Origin: Prochlorococcus sp. AG-347-J06 | GTDB lineage: Bacteria; Cyanobacteriota; Cyanobacteriia; PCC-6307; Cyanobiaceae | Assembly (NCBI GenBank): GCA_003281525.1 | Contig: QCBT01000001.1 | Coordinates: 1 to 64,000 of the forward strand | Direction: 5' to 3' | Length of the DNA stretch: 64,000 nt | Shown here: positions 7,253 through 16,791 of the stretch, in pieces | Layout of the letters: each line of letters begins with the position of its first letter | Numbering within the stretch: the first letter of the stretch is position 1 | Notes under the pieces: generated by a model | Told to the model about the DNA's origin: nothing | Seen by the model: the letters and a program-made list of their open reading frames with translations, nothing else | Databases searched by the model: none | Made by a program: the position numbers and the translations under genes

Positions 7253-8344
7253 ATGCAAAAATTCTTATCAAATCAGAACAAACTTTTATTAACTTTATCG
7301 ATTGTAATTTTACAGGTTTTTATCTTAAAACCGATTCAAGTACTAGCTGATTTACCTACGGGAAATGCAGTAAAAGACCCTAGTGCAATCCTCAGAAACG
7401 CACTCCCTATCAAGCAAGTTGAGTTGCAAGAGCTTCAACACAAATTAGAAGAAACTAGCGACCTTGTAAGAGGAGGAAGATGGCCCGCTCTTACAAAAAC
7501 TGTTACAAAATGTCAATCTTTACTAAAAAAATACCAAAGTAAAATTATTCAAGAATTACCAAAAGATAAAAAGAAAATTGCTGAAAAAACATTTTTAGAG
7601 CTTAAAGAAAATTTTAATAGTCTTCAAGATTACTCTAAATCAAAGGATAAATACTCATTTATAGCTACCCGAAGAGATGCTTTAGATAAAATAGGTGGAT
7701 TAGAAGAATATTTCCTACCAAATCAATTTCCATACTCTATTCCCCAGGAATTTGATAATTTACCAAGATTACTGGGAAGAGCAAAAGTCAACATAAAAAC
7801 ATCAAAGGGAGATATGCAAGCTATTGTGGATGGATTTAACGCCCCACTTACAGCAGGAGCATTCATAGATTTATCTTCAAAAAACTTCTACAAAGATTTA
7901 CCTATCAACAGAGCAGAAGAATTTTTTGTATTGCAAACCGGTGATCCAATTGGTGAAGATATTGGTTACATAGATCCTGAAACAAACGAAGAACGTCATG
8001 TTCCCCTAGAAATTAGAATTCCTGATGAAAAAGATACTTTTTATAATCAAACTTTTGAAGATTTAGGTCTTTACACAGAGACGCCAACATTACCTTTTGC
8101 CACACTGGGAACTCTAGGATGGTCCCATTCGAATACCGCAGTTAATGATGGGTCATCGCAATTTTTCTTCTTCTTATATGAAGCAGAATTAAATCCAGCA
8201 GGTCGTAATTTAATAGACGGTAGAAATGCTGCCTTTGGTTACGTTATAGATGGCTTTGATGTTTTAGAAGAGCTTACTAAAGATGACACAATAATTTCGA
8301 TTGATGTTTTAGAAGGGATTGAAAACCTCAAATTAAATGCATAA
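7253..8344 (+). CDS. Exported cyclophilin-type peptidyl-prolyl isomerase (CYP38/TLP40-like)
   Basis: A 363 aa protein with a Sec-type signal peptide (hydrophobic core about 10-28, probable cleavage after VLA at 32), an N-terminal helical domain (about 40-170) and a C-terminal cyclophilin-like domain (about 185-360; [18 protein letters not shown] and [19 protein letters not shown]). This two-part layout matches plant lumenal CYP38/TLP40 and its cyanobacterial homologues, which are linked to photosystem II assembly. The canonical cyclophilin catalytic Arg context is not obvious, as in CYP38, so isomerase activity is doubtful and a chaperone role more likely. The gene overlaps thiL by 8 bp. Confidence 0.88.
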   Translation: MQKFLSNQNKLLLTLSIVILQVFILKPIQVLADLPTGNAVKDPSAILRNALPIKQVELQELQHKLEETSDLVRGGRWPALTKTVTKCQSLLKKYQSKIIQELPKDKKKIAEKTFLELKENFNSLQDYSKSKDKYSFIATRRDALDKIGGLEEYFLPNQFPYSIPQEFDNLPRLLGRAKVNIKTSKGDMQAIVDGFNAPLTAGAFIDLSSKNFYKDLPINRAEEFFVLQTGDPIGEDIGYIDPETNEERHVPLEIRIPDEKDTFYNQTFEDLGLYTETPTLPFATLGTLGWSHSNTAVNDGSSQFFFFLYEAELNPAGRNLIDGRNAAFGYVIDGFDVLEELTKDDTIISIDVLEGIENLKLNA

Positions 8345-9323
8345 AGAAATATTAGAAGATATAGGGGAAAAAGAATTAATAAATAGGCTTGGAAAATTTA
8401 TGCCTAAAAATCAAGTTTCAGATGATTGCGCTTTAATCAAAACTAAAAATGAAAATTTACTTATTAATACTGATTCTTTGGTGGAAAATGTTCATTTTAA
8501 TGACATAAGCATTTGTCCTCAAGACCTTGGGTGGAAAGCAGTTGTTAGCAATATCTCTGATTTACTTTCTAGTGGAAGCAAGAAGACTATAGGCATTACA
8601 ATAAGCCTTGTTCTACCTGCTAGAACTGAGTGGATTTGGGTTGAAGAATTATACAAAGGAATAAATAAAGCATTAAAAGAATATGGCGGAATGATTTTAG
8701 GGGGAGATTGCTCGAAGGGGAATGAAAAAATCATTTCAATTACGGCCTTTGGAATTCAAGGCGAACTTGAATTAAGAAGGAACGCATGTAAACCAGGAGA
8801 TATAATCTTAACTACAGGAATTCATGGCCTTAGCAAATTGGGATTTTTGATAAAGAATAAAATTAATTTCGATAATGAATTTTCTCTTCATGAAAGATTA
8901 ATCATTAAGTCCATCGAACATTTTTGTCGCCCTAGAGTTTATCCAAATTTTCTAAATAATCTCCTCAAAACTCGCTCCAACAAAAAAATAAGGAGAATAG
9001 GATGTACTGATAGCAGTGATGGTCTATTTCAAGCTTTACAAGATTTAGCGATAGCTAGCAACTGTAAAGCGATCTTAAATTATGAAAAAATACCTAAAGA
9101 TAAGGATTGGCCTAAAGGAGATAAATGGGACGAATATTATTTTTTTGGAGGTGAGGATTATGAATTAGTTTTTTCATTGCCAAAAAAATGGGCAAAGAAT
9201 TTATCTAAACTTGATAAAGAAATTAACGAGATTGGGTTTTTTGCTGATGGTGAGCCATCAATAGAATTTAAAGATAACAAAAAAAACAAATTACTTAATA
9301 ACAAGCCTTTCAAACACTTTTAA
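8337..9323 (+). CDS. thiL: Thiamine-monophosphate kinase
   Basis: ThiL phosphorylates thiamine monophosphate to the active diphosphate. Visible landmarks in the 328 aa sequence are the acidic pair in VSDDCAL (about 28-33), the NTDSLVENVHF motif (about 44-54), WKAVVSNISDLLSSG, ILGGDCSKG, and the later CTDSSDGLFQAL and FFGGEDYELVF signatures of the PurM/ThiL fold. Start overlaps the cyclophilin gene by 8 bp, so it is probably translated from the same message. The end abuts the convergent gap2 stop directly with no spacer. Confidence 0.95.
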   Translation: MHKEILEDIGEKELINRLGKFMPKNQVSDDCALIKTKNENLLINTDSLVENVHFNDISICPQDLGWKAVVSNISDLLSSGSKKTIGITISLVLPARTEWIWVEELYKGINKALKEYGGMILGGDCSKGNEKIISITAFGIQGELELRRNACKPGDIILTTGIHGLSKLGFLIKNKINFDNEFSLHERLIIKSIEHFCRPRVYPNFLNNLLKTRSNKKIRRIGCTDSSDGLFQALQDLAIASNCKAILNYEKIPKDKDWPKGDKWDEYYFFGGEDYELVFSLPKKWAKNLSKLDKEINEIGFFADGEPSIEFKDNKKNKLLNNKPFKHF

Positions 9324-10346
9324 TTATTCCCAATTTTTAGCAACAATCTCTGCTAAATCTACCACTCTCTGACTATAACCCCACTCATTGTCATACCATG
9401 CAAGGACCTTTACAAGGTTATCTCCGATACACATAGTAAGGTCACTATCTACAATTGATGATTCATTTGTACCTGCATAATCGCTTGACACTAATGGTTC
9501 ATCACCATACTTAATAATGCCTTTCATTGAGCTTAAAGAGGCTTCCTTTAGAGCATTATTGACTTCTTCAGATGTAACAGATTTAGAAGATTCAAAAACG
9601 AAATCTACTGCTGAAACGTTAGGAGTTGGAACTCTCATTGCAATTCCTGTTAATTTGCCTTTCATTTCTGGGTATACTAGCGCCACTGCTTTTGCAGCAC
9701 CTGTAGAAGTAGGCACAATATTTGTAGCAGCGGCCCTAGCCCTTCTTAGATCTCTATGACTATTATCTAGAATTCTTTGATCCCCTGTATAACTATGAAT
9801 TGTAGTCATCAAACCTTTGTTAATCCCAAAAGTTTGGTCTAACACTTTAACTACTGGAGCTAAACAATTTGTTGTACAACTAGCATTACTCAAAATATCA
9901 TAATCTTTGTGTTTATATGCATCAGCATTAACTCCAACTACATAAGTACCAACGCCATCGCCTTTACCAGGAGCAGTTAAGATAACTTTTTTTGCTCCTA
10001 CCTCTAAATGCTTACTTGCACCAACATCTGTATTAAAAACTCCAGTGGATTCAATAACCAAATCTACACCCCAGTCTTTCCATGGAAGATTCATTGGATT
10101 TCTATCAGAGAAACACTTAATTGTTTTGTTATTAATTACAAAAGTATCATCAGTATATTGAATATCGACACCATCAAGTTGACCAAGAACTGAGTCATAC
10201 TTTAATAAATGAGCATTAGTCTTAGGGTCTGAGGTAACGTTAATTCCAACCACTTCAATATTGGTGTAAGCTCCTCTACTAAGCCAACAACGCATAAAGT
10301 TTCGACCAATTCTGCCAAAGCCGTTAATTGCAACACGCAAAGTCAT
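9324..10346 (-). CDS. gap2: Glyceraldehyde-3-phosphate dehydrogenase, NAD(P)-dependent (Gap2 type)
   Basis: This 340 aa enzyme would run the reductive (Calvin-cycle) GAPDH step in cyanobacteria. The Rossmann site [10 protein letters not shown] (about 7-16) and the active site SNASCTTNC with the catalytic Cys at about 157 are intact; the segment after the second strand reads [10 protein letters not shown] instead of the Asp-containing NAD-specific version, consistent with dual NAD/NADP use. It lies alone on the minus strand, tail to tail with thiL and separated from the divergent murC by 192 bp, which must hold both promoters. I saw no clear NtcA-type palindrome there. Confidence 0.95.
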   Translation of the reverse strand: MTLRVAINGFGRIGRNFMRCWLSRGAYTNIEVVGINVTSDPKTNAHLLKYDSVLGQLDGVDIQYTDDTFVINNKTIKCFSDRNPMNLPWKDWGVDLVIESTGVFNTDVGASKHLEVGAKKVILTAPGKGDGVGTYVVGVNADAYKHKDYDILSNASCTTNCLAPVVKVLDQTFGINKGLMTTIHSYTGDQRILDNSHRDLRRARAAATNIVPTSTGAAKAVALVYPEMKGKLTGIAMRVPTPNVSAVDFVFESSKSVTSEEVNNALKEASLSSMKGIIKYGDEPLVSSDYAGTNESSIVDSDLTMCIGDNLVKVLAWYDNEWGYSQRVVDLAEIVAKNWE

Positions 10347-10538
10347 AACTAATAATTTCTAAATGATTAACCTAAGTTGCTGATCATACTGAATTTTGTG
10401 CAATAACGTAAGGTTTTTTTGATTTATTAAGCAAATAAGTCTAGTTTTGTATTAATTCAAGGAAAAAAACATTTTTTTTTAAGAAAAAATAGCAAAATTT
10501 TACCTAGAAGTTATTTTAATTTAAGTAAAAGATAAACA

Positions 10539-11957
10539 TTGGATAAAGAATTACTGTTGAAAAATCATTTTCATTTTATCGGAATTGGAGGTATTGGGAT
10601 GTCAGCATTAGCAATGGGTTTAATTAAAAAAGGTTGTTCAGTTTCAGGATCTGATTTAGTTAAAAACGATGAAACTAAGAAATTAAATAAACTAGGTGCA
10701 GTAATCTTTACTTCTCAAATTAGACAAAATATTGAATTTGTTATTTCAAAATTTACCAACAAATTTATTAATTTTGTTGTAAGCTCCGCGATCAAGCCAG
10801 AAAATGAAGAATTTTCGTACTGCAGAGAAAAAAATTTATCAATAAAACATCGTTCAGATATACTTGCGATGCTAATGCACAATTACACTACATTAGCAGT
10901 CGCTGGCAGCCACGGAAAAACATCAACAAGTACATTTCTTTCTACAATACTTGAGCTATCTACACATAATTCTTCTTCAATAACTGGAGGAGTAATTCCT
11001 TTATATAAATCTAATTGCCATTTAGAAAATACAAAATACTTAGTAGCTGAAGTTGATGAATCTGATGGAACAATTAACAAATATAAATCTGATATTGGAA
11101 TAATCAATAACATTGATTTTGATCATTGCGATCACTTTTCTAATTTAAGTGAAGTCATATCTTCTTTTAAAAGTTTTGCTAGAAACTCAAAAAAAATATT
11201 ACTAAATTTTGACTGTGAAACCTCAAAAATTAATTTTTATTCTAATTTTCAGTGGTCAAACACTACGGCTAAAAACGTAGCTTATGCAATAATCCCGACT
11301 GAAATTAATTCAAAGTATACAATTGGAAAATATTATGAAAATGGAAATTTTATTAGTAGTTTAAATATTCCGATTCCAGGCTTACACAATTTATCTAATA
11401 TTACCGCAGCAATAGCAGCTTCAAGAATGATAGGAGTAGATTTTATAGAAATTAAAAAAAATATAAAATATCTGAAACTGCCAAAAAAAAGATTTGAATT
11501 CAAAGGCCAAATTGATGAAAGAAGTTTTTATGATGATTATGCACATCACCCAAATGAAATAAGAGAGACGATTAAATTAGGAAGATTATTTATTCAGCAA
11601 AAACATAATAATTCTCAAAAAAGTAGATTAGTAGCTATATTTCAACCTCATAGATACTCTCGAGTAAAGCAATTTACTAAAGAATTCGCTGAAGAATTAT
11701 CAAAAGCAGATATTATTTATGTAACCAGTATTTATGGAGCAGGAGAAGAAAACGAAGATAAAATTACTTCGAAAATTATCACTGATCTGATTTATAAAAA
11801 AAATAAAAATGTCAGTTACATCAATAATTATTATGAAATTACAAAGAATTTTTACAAATTAACTCAAAAAGGAGATTTAATTTTGAATATGGGAGCTGGT
11901 GATTGTCATAATTTCTGGTCAATTTTAAATGAAAAAACAATGCAAATTAATAATTAA
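10539..11957 (+). CDS. murC: UDP-N-acetylmuramate--L-alanine ligase
   Basis: MurC adds L-Ala to UDP-MurNAc, the first amino acid of the peptidoglycan stem. The 472 aa protein begins with HFIGIGGIGMSALA (UDP-binding domain, about 12-25), has the ATP loop AGSHGKTSTS (about 122-131), EVDESDGT, and a C-terminal domain with DDYAHHPNEI and FQPHRYSR. A non-ATG start (TTG at 10539) is required because no Met precedes the UDP-binding motif. The composition is notably A-rich on the coding strand. murB follows after 3 bp, forming a cell-wall pair. Confidence 0.95.
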   Translation: MDKELLLKNHFHFIGIGGIGMSALAMGLIKKGCSVSGSDLVKNDETKKLNKLGAVIFTSQIRQNIEFVISKFTNKFINFVVSSAIKPENEEFSYCREKNLSIKHRSDILAMLMHNYTTLAVAGSHGKTSTSTFLSTILELSTHNSSSITGGVIPLYKSNCHLENTKYLVAEVDESDGTINKYKSDIGIINNIDFDHCDHFSNLSEVISSFKSFARNSKKILLNFDCETSKINFYSNFQWSNTTAKNVAYAIIPTEINSKYTIGKYYENGNFISSLNIPIPGLHNLSNITAAIAASRMIGVDFIEIKKNIKYLKLPKKRFEFKGQIDERSFYDDYAHHPNEIRETIKLGRLFIQQKHNNSQKSRLVAIFQPHRYSRVKQFTKEFAEELSKADIIYVTSIYGAGEENEDKITSKIITDLIYKKNKNVSYINNYYEITKNFYKLTQKGDLILNMGAGDCHNFWSILNEKTMQINN

Positions 11958-11960
11958 TTT

Positions 11961-12854
11961 ATGAATAAAAAGATTTTTTCTGAAAACTTTCATTTAAGTA
12001 GTTACACAACTATAAAAGTGGGAGGAGTTGCTGAATATTTTGCTGAGCCAAGAAGCATTGAAGAATTTTCATATCTAATAAAATGGGCTAATTTAAATAA
12101 ACAAAGATGGCAAATAATTGGTGCAGGTTCAAATCTTTTAATAAATAATATTTTCATAAAAGGCTTAGTTGTATGTACAAAGAAATTGAGATCATTAAAG
12201 ATAGACCCATATTCAGGAATTGTTGAAGCGGAAGCAGGTGTAATGCTCCCAACATTATCTAATTCTCTTGCTAAAAATGGATTACAAGGAGGGGAATGGG
12301 CTGTTGGAATTCCTGGAACATTAGGAGGAGCAATTTATATGAATGCTGGCACAGATAATGTATCGCTAGCAAAAAATCTTATTTCAGTAAAGGTAATAAA
12401 CAATAAAACTCATGAAAAACTGGAACTTGAAAAAAAAGATATCAATTTTGAGTATAGATTTAGCTCTTTTCAAAAAAATGATTTGACAATTATTAGTGCA
12501 AGGCTACATTTTGAGCCTAATGGAAATCTAGAACAATTAATTCAAACAACCAAAAACAACCTTAAATTAAAAACAGAAACACAACCATATCATCAACCAA
12601 GTTTTGGTAGTGTTTTTAAAAATCCTGAAAATAATTATGCAGCTAAATTAATTGATGATATGGGTTTAAAAGGATTAAAAATTGGTGGTGCTGAGATTTC
12701 TACAATACATTCAAATTTTATAATTAACACTTCTTCAGCAAGTTCAAAAGATATTTTTGAATTAATAACAGTAATTCAACAAAAAGTACTACAAAAAAAA
12801 GGAATTTTTTTGCAACCGGAAGTAAGAATGATTGGTTTTGACTATCCTAATTAA
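11961..12854 (+). CDS. murB: UDP-N-acetylenolpyruvoylglucosamine reductase
   Basis: MurB reduces UDP-GlcNAc-enolpyruvate to UDP-MurNAc with FAD and NADPH. The 297 aa protein shows SSYTTIKVGGVAEYF (about 13-27), the FAD loop GAGSNLLI, GIPGTLGGAIYMNAG, and the active-site GSVFKNP with the proton-donating Ser. Its length and the compact C-terminal domain fit type II MurB enzymes. It starts 3 bp after murC and is followed 18 bp later by the ybaB-type gene, so murC-murB-ybaB is probably one transcript. Confidence 0.96.
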   Translation: MNKKIFSENFHLSSYTTIKVGGVAEYFAEPRSIEEFSYLIKWANLNKQRWQIIGAGSNLLINNIFIKGLVVCTKKLRSLKIDPYSGIVEAEAGVMLPTLSNSLAKNGLQGGEWAVGIPGTLGGAIYMNAGTDNVSLAKNLISVKVINNKTHEKLELEKKDINFEYRFSSFQKNDLTIISARLHFEPNGNLEQLIQTTKNNLKLKTETQPYHQPSFGSVFKNPENNYAAKLIDDMGLKGLKIGGAEISTIHSNFIINTSSASSKDIFELITVIQQKVLQKKGIFLQPEVRMIGFDYPN

Positions 12855-12872
12855 AGAAACTTTTTTAATAAA

Positions 12873-13223
12873 ATGGCGGGTTTTGGACTTCCTAACTTTG
12901 GACAACTTACAGAAGCTTTTAAAAAAGCCAAACAAATTCAACAAGATGCTCAAAAATTACAAGAAGAACTTGAAAATATGGAGATTGAAGGAAAAAGTGA
13001 TGATGAGATGATAAAAGTTTGGATAAGTGGAAATCAACTTCCTTTAAAGGTAGAAGTGCAAGAAAATATCTTAAATGCAGATAAAGAAAAAATAGAGAAA
13101 AACATTTTACAAGCTATTCAAAAAGCTCATGAATTATCAACTACAACTATGAAAGAAAGGATGAACGATTTGACTGGTGGATTAAATCTCAATCTTCCTG
13201 GTTTTGATAATAGTGACTCTTAG
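12873..13223 (+). CDS. YbaB/EbfC family nucleoid-associated protein
   Basis: A 116 aa small DNA-binding protein of the YbaB/EbfC family. It begins [24 protein letters not shown], the Gly-rich leader and amphipathic helix typical of cyanobacterial members, followed by a central beta region ([19 protein letters not shown]) and a second long helix, ending in [11 protein letters not shown]. Members dimerise as 'tweezers' and bind DNA with little specificity. Its last 35 bp overlap the end of convergent rsgA on the opposite strand. Confidence 0.93.
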   Translation: MAGFGLPNFGQLTEAFKKAKQIQQDAQKLQEELENMEIEGKSDDEMIKVWISGNQLPLKVEVQENILNADKEKIEKNILQAIQKAHELSTTTMKERMNDLTGGLNLNLPGFDNSDS

Positions 13224-14106
13224 AAGACTCAATCATTTCTTTATAAAAAGAATATCTTTCGAAGGATTTATTTAAATTGCAGCCCTCATCGTTTAAATGT
13301 AAGCAGTTACGAAATTTACACTTAATTTCTTTATCGATTACCTGTTTATATATTTCTGAATAAAGATTTGGTAATAACCTAATATCTACCTCAAAAGGTT
13401 GCATATTAAAACCAGGAGTATCAACAATATAACTTTGATTTGAGATAGAAAATAACTCAACATTTCGAGTAGTATTTTTACCTCTCTTTATTTTATTGGA
13501 AACTGCAGCAGTACTATTTTGAAGACCTGGAATTATCATATTAAGCAAGGTAGTTTTGCCAACACCTGATGGGCCCATAAAAATTGAACACTCTTTTTGC
13601 TTTAACTCAACTAATAAATTATTAAAGGAATCAGAGTTCTCTAAATCTAAAGTTATTGCTTGATAACCCCATTTCTCAAATTTATCAATTAATAAAGATC
13701 TTCTTGTATCCGAAATTAAATCACATTTTGTCAAAACTAATGAAACTTCAACACCAATAGATTCTGCTGATATCAAAAACCTATTAACTTGAGATAAATT
13801 TAACGCTGGCTCTTCAACGGAAAAAGTAATGTATATGTTAGAAATATTTGCAACTGAGGGCCTAAGTAATAGATTTTTTCTTTTGTTTAGACTTGTTATT
13901 ACTGCGCGTTTGCTTTTTAAATCAATATTTTCAATTACAACTTTATCTCCAACATAAATTAATTGATTCTTGAAATTTATAGACTTCCTCACCCTACATA
14001 AAAATTTCTCGCTATTTCCAGAGTTTTCTTGATTCTCTAAGTCAACTAAAAAAAAATCATTAAATTTTTTCGTAACTAAACCAGAATGTTTATTATTAAT
14101 TTTCAT
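13189..14106 (-). CDS. rsgA: Ribosome small-subunit-dependent GTPase A
   Basis: RsgA is a circularly permuted GTPase that checks late 30S maturation. The 305 aa sequence shows the diagnostic order: an N-terminal OB domain, then G4 (LTKCD, about 125-129), G1 (GPSGVGKT, 178-185), G3 (DTPG, 229-232), and a C-terminal zinc knuckle with C263, C268, H270 and C276. It overlaps the upstream tusA by 11 bp and the convergent ybaB by 35 bp. Placement at the end of a tusA-rsgA unit behind dnaJ and grpE suggests coordinated expression of protein folding and ribosome-related functions. Confidence 0.95.
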   Translation of the reverse strand: MKINNKHSGLVTKKFNDFFLVDLENQENSGNSEKFLCRVRKSINFKNQLIYVGDKVVIENIDLKSKRAVITSLNKRKNLLLRPSVANISNIYITFSVEEPALNLSQVNRFLISAESIGVEVSLVLTKCDLISDTRRSLLIDKFEKWGYQAITLDLENSDSFNNLLVELKQKECSIFMGPSGVGKTTLLNMIIPGLQNSTAAVSNKIKRGKNTTRNVELFSISNQSYIVDTPGFNMQPFEVDIRLLPNLYSEIYKQVIDKEIKCKFRNCLHLNDEGCNLNKSFERYSFYKEMIESSKSHYYQNQED

Positions 14107-14326
14107 TCAATATTTTTATTTTTATAAATTTTTCATTTTCTTTAATTTCTTTAAACAAACATCCCATCTCTTTTAAGTTGTTTAATACCATTTCTTTTGG
14201 TTCGCCTTTATCTAGTTCAACTATAAGGTGTTCATTTTTGGATAACTTCTCCAATGCCAATTTAATTTTCACAACATTTAAAGGACATGGAACAGATTTA
14301 AGATCCAAATACTTTAAAGAAATCAT
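14096..14326 (-). CDS. TusA/SirA-family sulfur carrier protein
   Basis: A 76 aa protein with the single-domain TusA/SirA fold signature: [19 protein letters not shown] at the N-terminus, where Cys14 in the CPxx motif is the persulfide carrier, followed by [15 protein letters not shown] and a final beta strand. Such proteins move sulfur for tRNA thiolation or other cofactors. The CPxP Pro is replaced by Asn (CPLN), a modest variation. It overlaps dnaJ by 4 bp upstream and rsgA by 11 bp downstream, indicating translational coupling of all three. Confidence 0.85.
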   Translation of the reverse strand: MISLKYLDLKSVPCPLNVVKIKLALEKLSKNEHLIVELDKGEPKEMVLNNLKEMGCLFKEIKENEKFIKIKILNEN

Positions 14327-15450
14327 TGGGATTCTTTGCCAAATAATTTACTAAAAAGTCCACTATTAGAATTAATATTTTTATCTGAATATTGAGAAGC
14401 CAAATCCTCTAAAAGCTTTCTTTCTTCGTCAGTTATACGTGTTGGCAATTTAACCTTTACTAAAACTTCATGATTTCCTCTAGCAACAGGATTACCAAGT
14501 CTAGGTACCCCTTTATTCTCAAGTGAGAGAGTAGTATTTGGCTGCGTACCGCTTGGAATTTTTAAATTAACATTTCCATCAACTGTAGAAATTTCAACAG
14601 TATCACCTAAAATAGCCTGTAAATAACTCACATCTATTTCTGAGTAAATAGTCACACCATCTCTTTTAAGTTTTGAATCATTCTTTACCTTGATAAAAAC
14701 ATAAAGATCTCCAGGTGGACCCCCTTTTAAACCAACATTTCCCTCTCCGGAAACTCTTAATTTAGTACCAGTATCAACTCCCGCAGGAATATTAATTCTT
14801 AATTTTTTTCTAACTTGCTTTACTCCATTACCACCGCAACTTGCACATGGATCTGCAATTATCTGACCAGCGCCGTTACATGAAGGACATTCCGCTACTT
14901 GTGTGAAGTTACCAAAAGGTGTTCTAGTAGCTCTTCTAACTTGACCACTGCCACCACATGTTGAACAAGTTTTTGGTCCGGTACCTGGTTTGGCACCTGT
15001 TCCCCTACAGACTTCACATGTTTCAAGATGAGGAATCTTAATTTCTCTTTGTTGACCAAATATTGCATCTTTAAATTCAACATTAAGGTCATATCTTAAA
15101 TCATCACCTTGTTGAGGGCCTCTTCTTTGAGTTCTTCCTCCCTGAGGATTTTGTCCACCAAAGCCATTAAAAAAAGTTTCAAATAAATCTGCAAACCCTC
15201 CCATATCGCCCATATCAGGCATTCCGGCCGCACCTCCAAGGCCAGCCTCACCAAACTGATCATATCTAGCTCTCGTTTCAGGATCAGCTAATGCTTCATA
15301 AGCCTTACCAATTTCTTTAAATTTATCTTCAGCACCTGGCTCTTTATTAACATCAGGATGATATTGTCTTGCTAATTTTCTATAAGCCCTTTTTAAGGTA
15401 TCCGCATCAGCATCTCTTGAAACTCCAAGTATTTGGTAAAAATCAGCCAT
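14323..15450 (-). CDS. dnaJ: Chaperone protein DnaJ
   Basis: A type I J-protein of 375 aa: J domain with HPD at 31-33, Gly/Met-rich linker (about 75-110), four CxxCxGxG zinc repeats ([32 protein letters not shown]), and the beta-rich substrate-binding C-terminus. It would stimulate DnaK ATPase and deliver substrates. It lies 29 bp downstream of grpE on the same strand and overlaps tusA by 4 bp. The partner dnaK in this window is far away at 48899, on the other side of the putative origin. Confidence 0.97.
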   Translation of the reverse strand: MADFYQILGVSRDADADTLKRAYRKLARQYHPDVNKEPGAEDKFKEIGKAYEALADPETRARYDQFGEAGLGGAAGMPDMGDMGGFADLFETFFNGFGGQNPQGGRTQRRGPQQGDDLRYDLNVEFKDAIFGQQREIKIPHLETCEVCRGTGAKPGTGPKTCSTCGGSGQVRRATRTPFGNFTQVAECPSCNGAGQIIADPCASCGGNGVKQVRKKLRINIPAGVDTGTKLRVSGEGNVGLKGGPPGDLYVFIKVKNDSKLKRDGVTIYSEIDVSYLQAILGDTVEISTVDGNVNLKIPSGTQPNTTLSLENKGVPRLGNPVARGNHEVLVKVKLPTRITDEERKLLEDLASQYSDKNINSNSGLFSKLFGKESQ

Positions 15451-15479
15451 TAGATAATGCTCAAATAAAAATTTGGAAT

Positions 15480-16199
15480 TTATACATCTTCAGAAGTATT
15501 TACCTCCGAATCAACATCCCCTTCAACTGTATCCTTTTCTACTTCCTGTTGTGAATTTTGTTTACCAGGTCCCATAGAAACCTTAACCAATGCATGTCTC
15601 AAAACCTTACCTTCTAGATGATATCCTCGCTGCAATTCTTCAACAATAAAATCCTCTTCAAACTCTTCACTAGGTTCTCTTAATACAGCTTCATGCAAGT
15701 TTGGATCAAATTGCTGACCAACAACTCTCATAGGAGATACTCCCTGTTGTTTTAAGACTTCTACTAATTGTTTATACAACCCCTGATAACTTCTATGTAG
15801 AGCTTGAGCTTCTTCACTTTCTGGTTTAAGTTGTTGTCTTGCTCTCTCAAAATTATCAACAATGGGGAGAATTGCCGTTAAAGTCTTTGAAACCAGTTGA
15901 ATTTTTAAGTCGTCCTGATCCCTAGACTGCCTTTTTCTGAAATTATCAAAATCTGCTGAAATCCTTACATACTGATTTTTTAATGTTTCATGCTCTTTTT
16001 CTAGCTGTTCTAATCTTGCATCATTATTAGAAATGGTATTTTTTAATTCTTCAGTATTTATTTCTTGTATTTTTTGAGAAGATAATTCATCATTTTCGGG
16101 AGTTGAATTTTGGTTAAATGATATATCTTCAGGGGCATTATCCTGGTTAGAATCATCATTTTCTTTATTATCAATATTGTCTGATTGATTTTCAATCAT
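15480..16199 (-). CDS. grpE: Nucleotide exchange factor GrpE
   Basis: GrpE releases ADP from DnaK. Starting at the Met that gives [15 protein letters not shown] yields 239 aa; an upstream in-frame Met at 16250 would add 17 residues crossing the GC-rich hairpin and is unlikely. The protein has an acidic, low-complexity N-terminus (about 1-60), a long coiled coil (about 65-115) and the family C-terminal beta domain with [14 protein letters not shown] and [12 protein letters not shown] further acidic tail (about 30 residues) follows the folded part. It heads the grpE-dnaJ-tusA-rsgA cluster. Confidence 0.95.
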   Translation of the reverse strand: MIENQSDNIDNKENDDSNQDNAPEDISFNQNSTPENDELSSQKIQEINTEELKNTISNNDARLEQLEKEHETLKNQYVRISADFDNFRKRQSRDQDDLKIQLVSKTLTAILPIVDNFERARQQLKPESEEAQALHRSYQGLYKQLVEVLKQQGVSPMRVVGQQFDPNLHEAVLREPSEEFEEDFIVEELQRGYHLEGKVLRHALVKVSMGPGKQNSQQEVEKDTVEGDVDSEVNTSEDV

Positions 16200-16252
16200 T
16201 TTTCTAAAATTTAATAAAACTATTTTCCAATAAAGTGATGCACAAAACAAGT

Positions 16253-16266
16253 TGCGGAAGGCCGCA
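16253..16266 (-). terminator. GC-rich hairpin after msrB
   Basis: TGCGG (16253-16257) pairs perfectly with CCGCA (16262-16266) around a four-base loop. It lies eight bases past the msrB stop in the direction of transcription, between msrB and grpE, in otherwise A/T-rich DNA. The tract that follows on the minus strand (ACTTGTTTTG) is only moderately T-rich, so it could be a weak terminator or an mRNA structure before grpE. Confidence 0.4.
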
Positions 16267-16273
16267 CAAATAT

Positions 16274-16768
16274 TTATTCAGGAACAAACCTTAGTGCTAA
16301 TCCATTATTGCAATATCTTTTGCCAGTGGGAGGTGGCCCATCATTGAAGACGTGTCCTTGGTGACCTCCGCATCTAGAGCAATGATATTCGGTTCTTGGA
16401 ACAATTAACTTGAAATCAACTTTTGTTTCTACTGATCCCTTAATTGAATCCCAAAAACTTGGCCATCCTGTACCACTATCATACTTTTTATCTGAGGAAA
16501 AAAGAGGCAAATCGCATCCTGCACAGTGAAAAATCCCTTTTCTTTTCTCATTATTTAATTGGCTACTGAAAGCTCTTTCAGTCCCTTCCTCCCTCAAAAT
16601 ATAATAAGATTCTGGACTAAGTCTTGCTTTCCATTCGTCTTTTGAGAAATTCCACTCTTCTTTAGAAGCAAGTGAAGATGCTAATACTTGCAAAGGATTA
16701 AAGATTATTCTTAAGATTGACATAGTAGGAATTAGAATAAAGGTTCTTCTTGATAGAAATTGATTCAT
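16274..16768 (-). CDS. msrB: Peptide-methionine (R)-S-oxide reductase with Tat-like leader
   Basis: MsrB reduces methionine-R-sulfoxide in proteins. The chosen start gives [18 protein letters not shown], whose SRRTF followed by a hydrophobic stretch fits a twin-arginine signal, with a likely end near VLASS at about 37. The enzyme domain has two CxxC zinc pairs (FHCAGCDLP and HCSRCGGH), the GTGWPSF motif, [18 protein letters not shown] with the catalytic Cys, and the terminal LRFVPE. A periplasmic or lumenal enzyme is implied. An alternative start at 16783 would add five residues ahead of the leader. Only 23 bp separate it from the divergent dusA. Confidence 0.93.
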   Translation of the reverse strand: MNQFLSRRTFILIPTMSILRIIFNPLQVLASSLASKEEWNFSKDEWKARLSPESYYILREEGTERAFSSQLNNEKRKGIFHCAGCDLPLFSSDKKYDSGTGWPSFWDSIKGSVETKVDFKLIVPRTEYHCSRCGGHQGHVFNDGPPPTGKRYCNNGLALRFVPE

Positions 16769-16791
16769 ATATTTAAACCACAAGAAAAGTA

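Noticed and set aside
10347..10538. Possible NtcA or riboswitch element between gap2 and murC
   Set aside because: No GTA-N8-TAC palindrome and no conserved riboswitch core was visible; region is simply A/T-rich with homopolymer runs.
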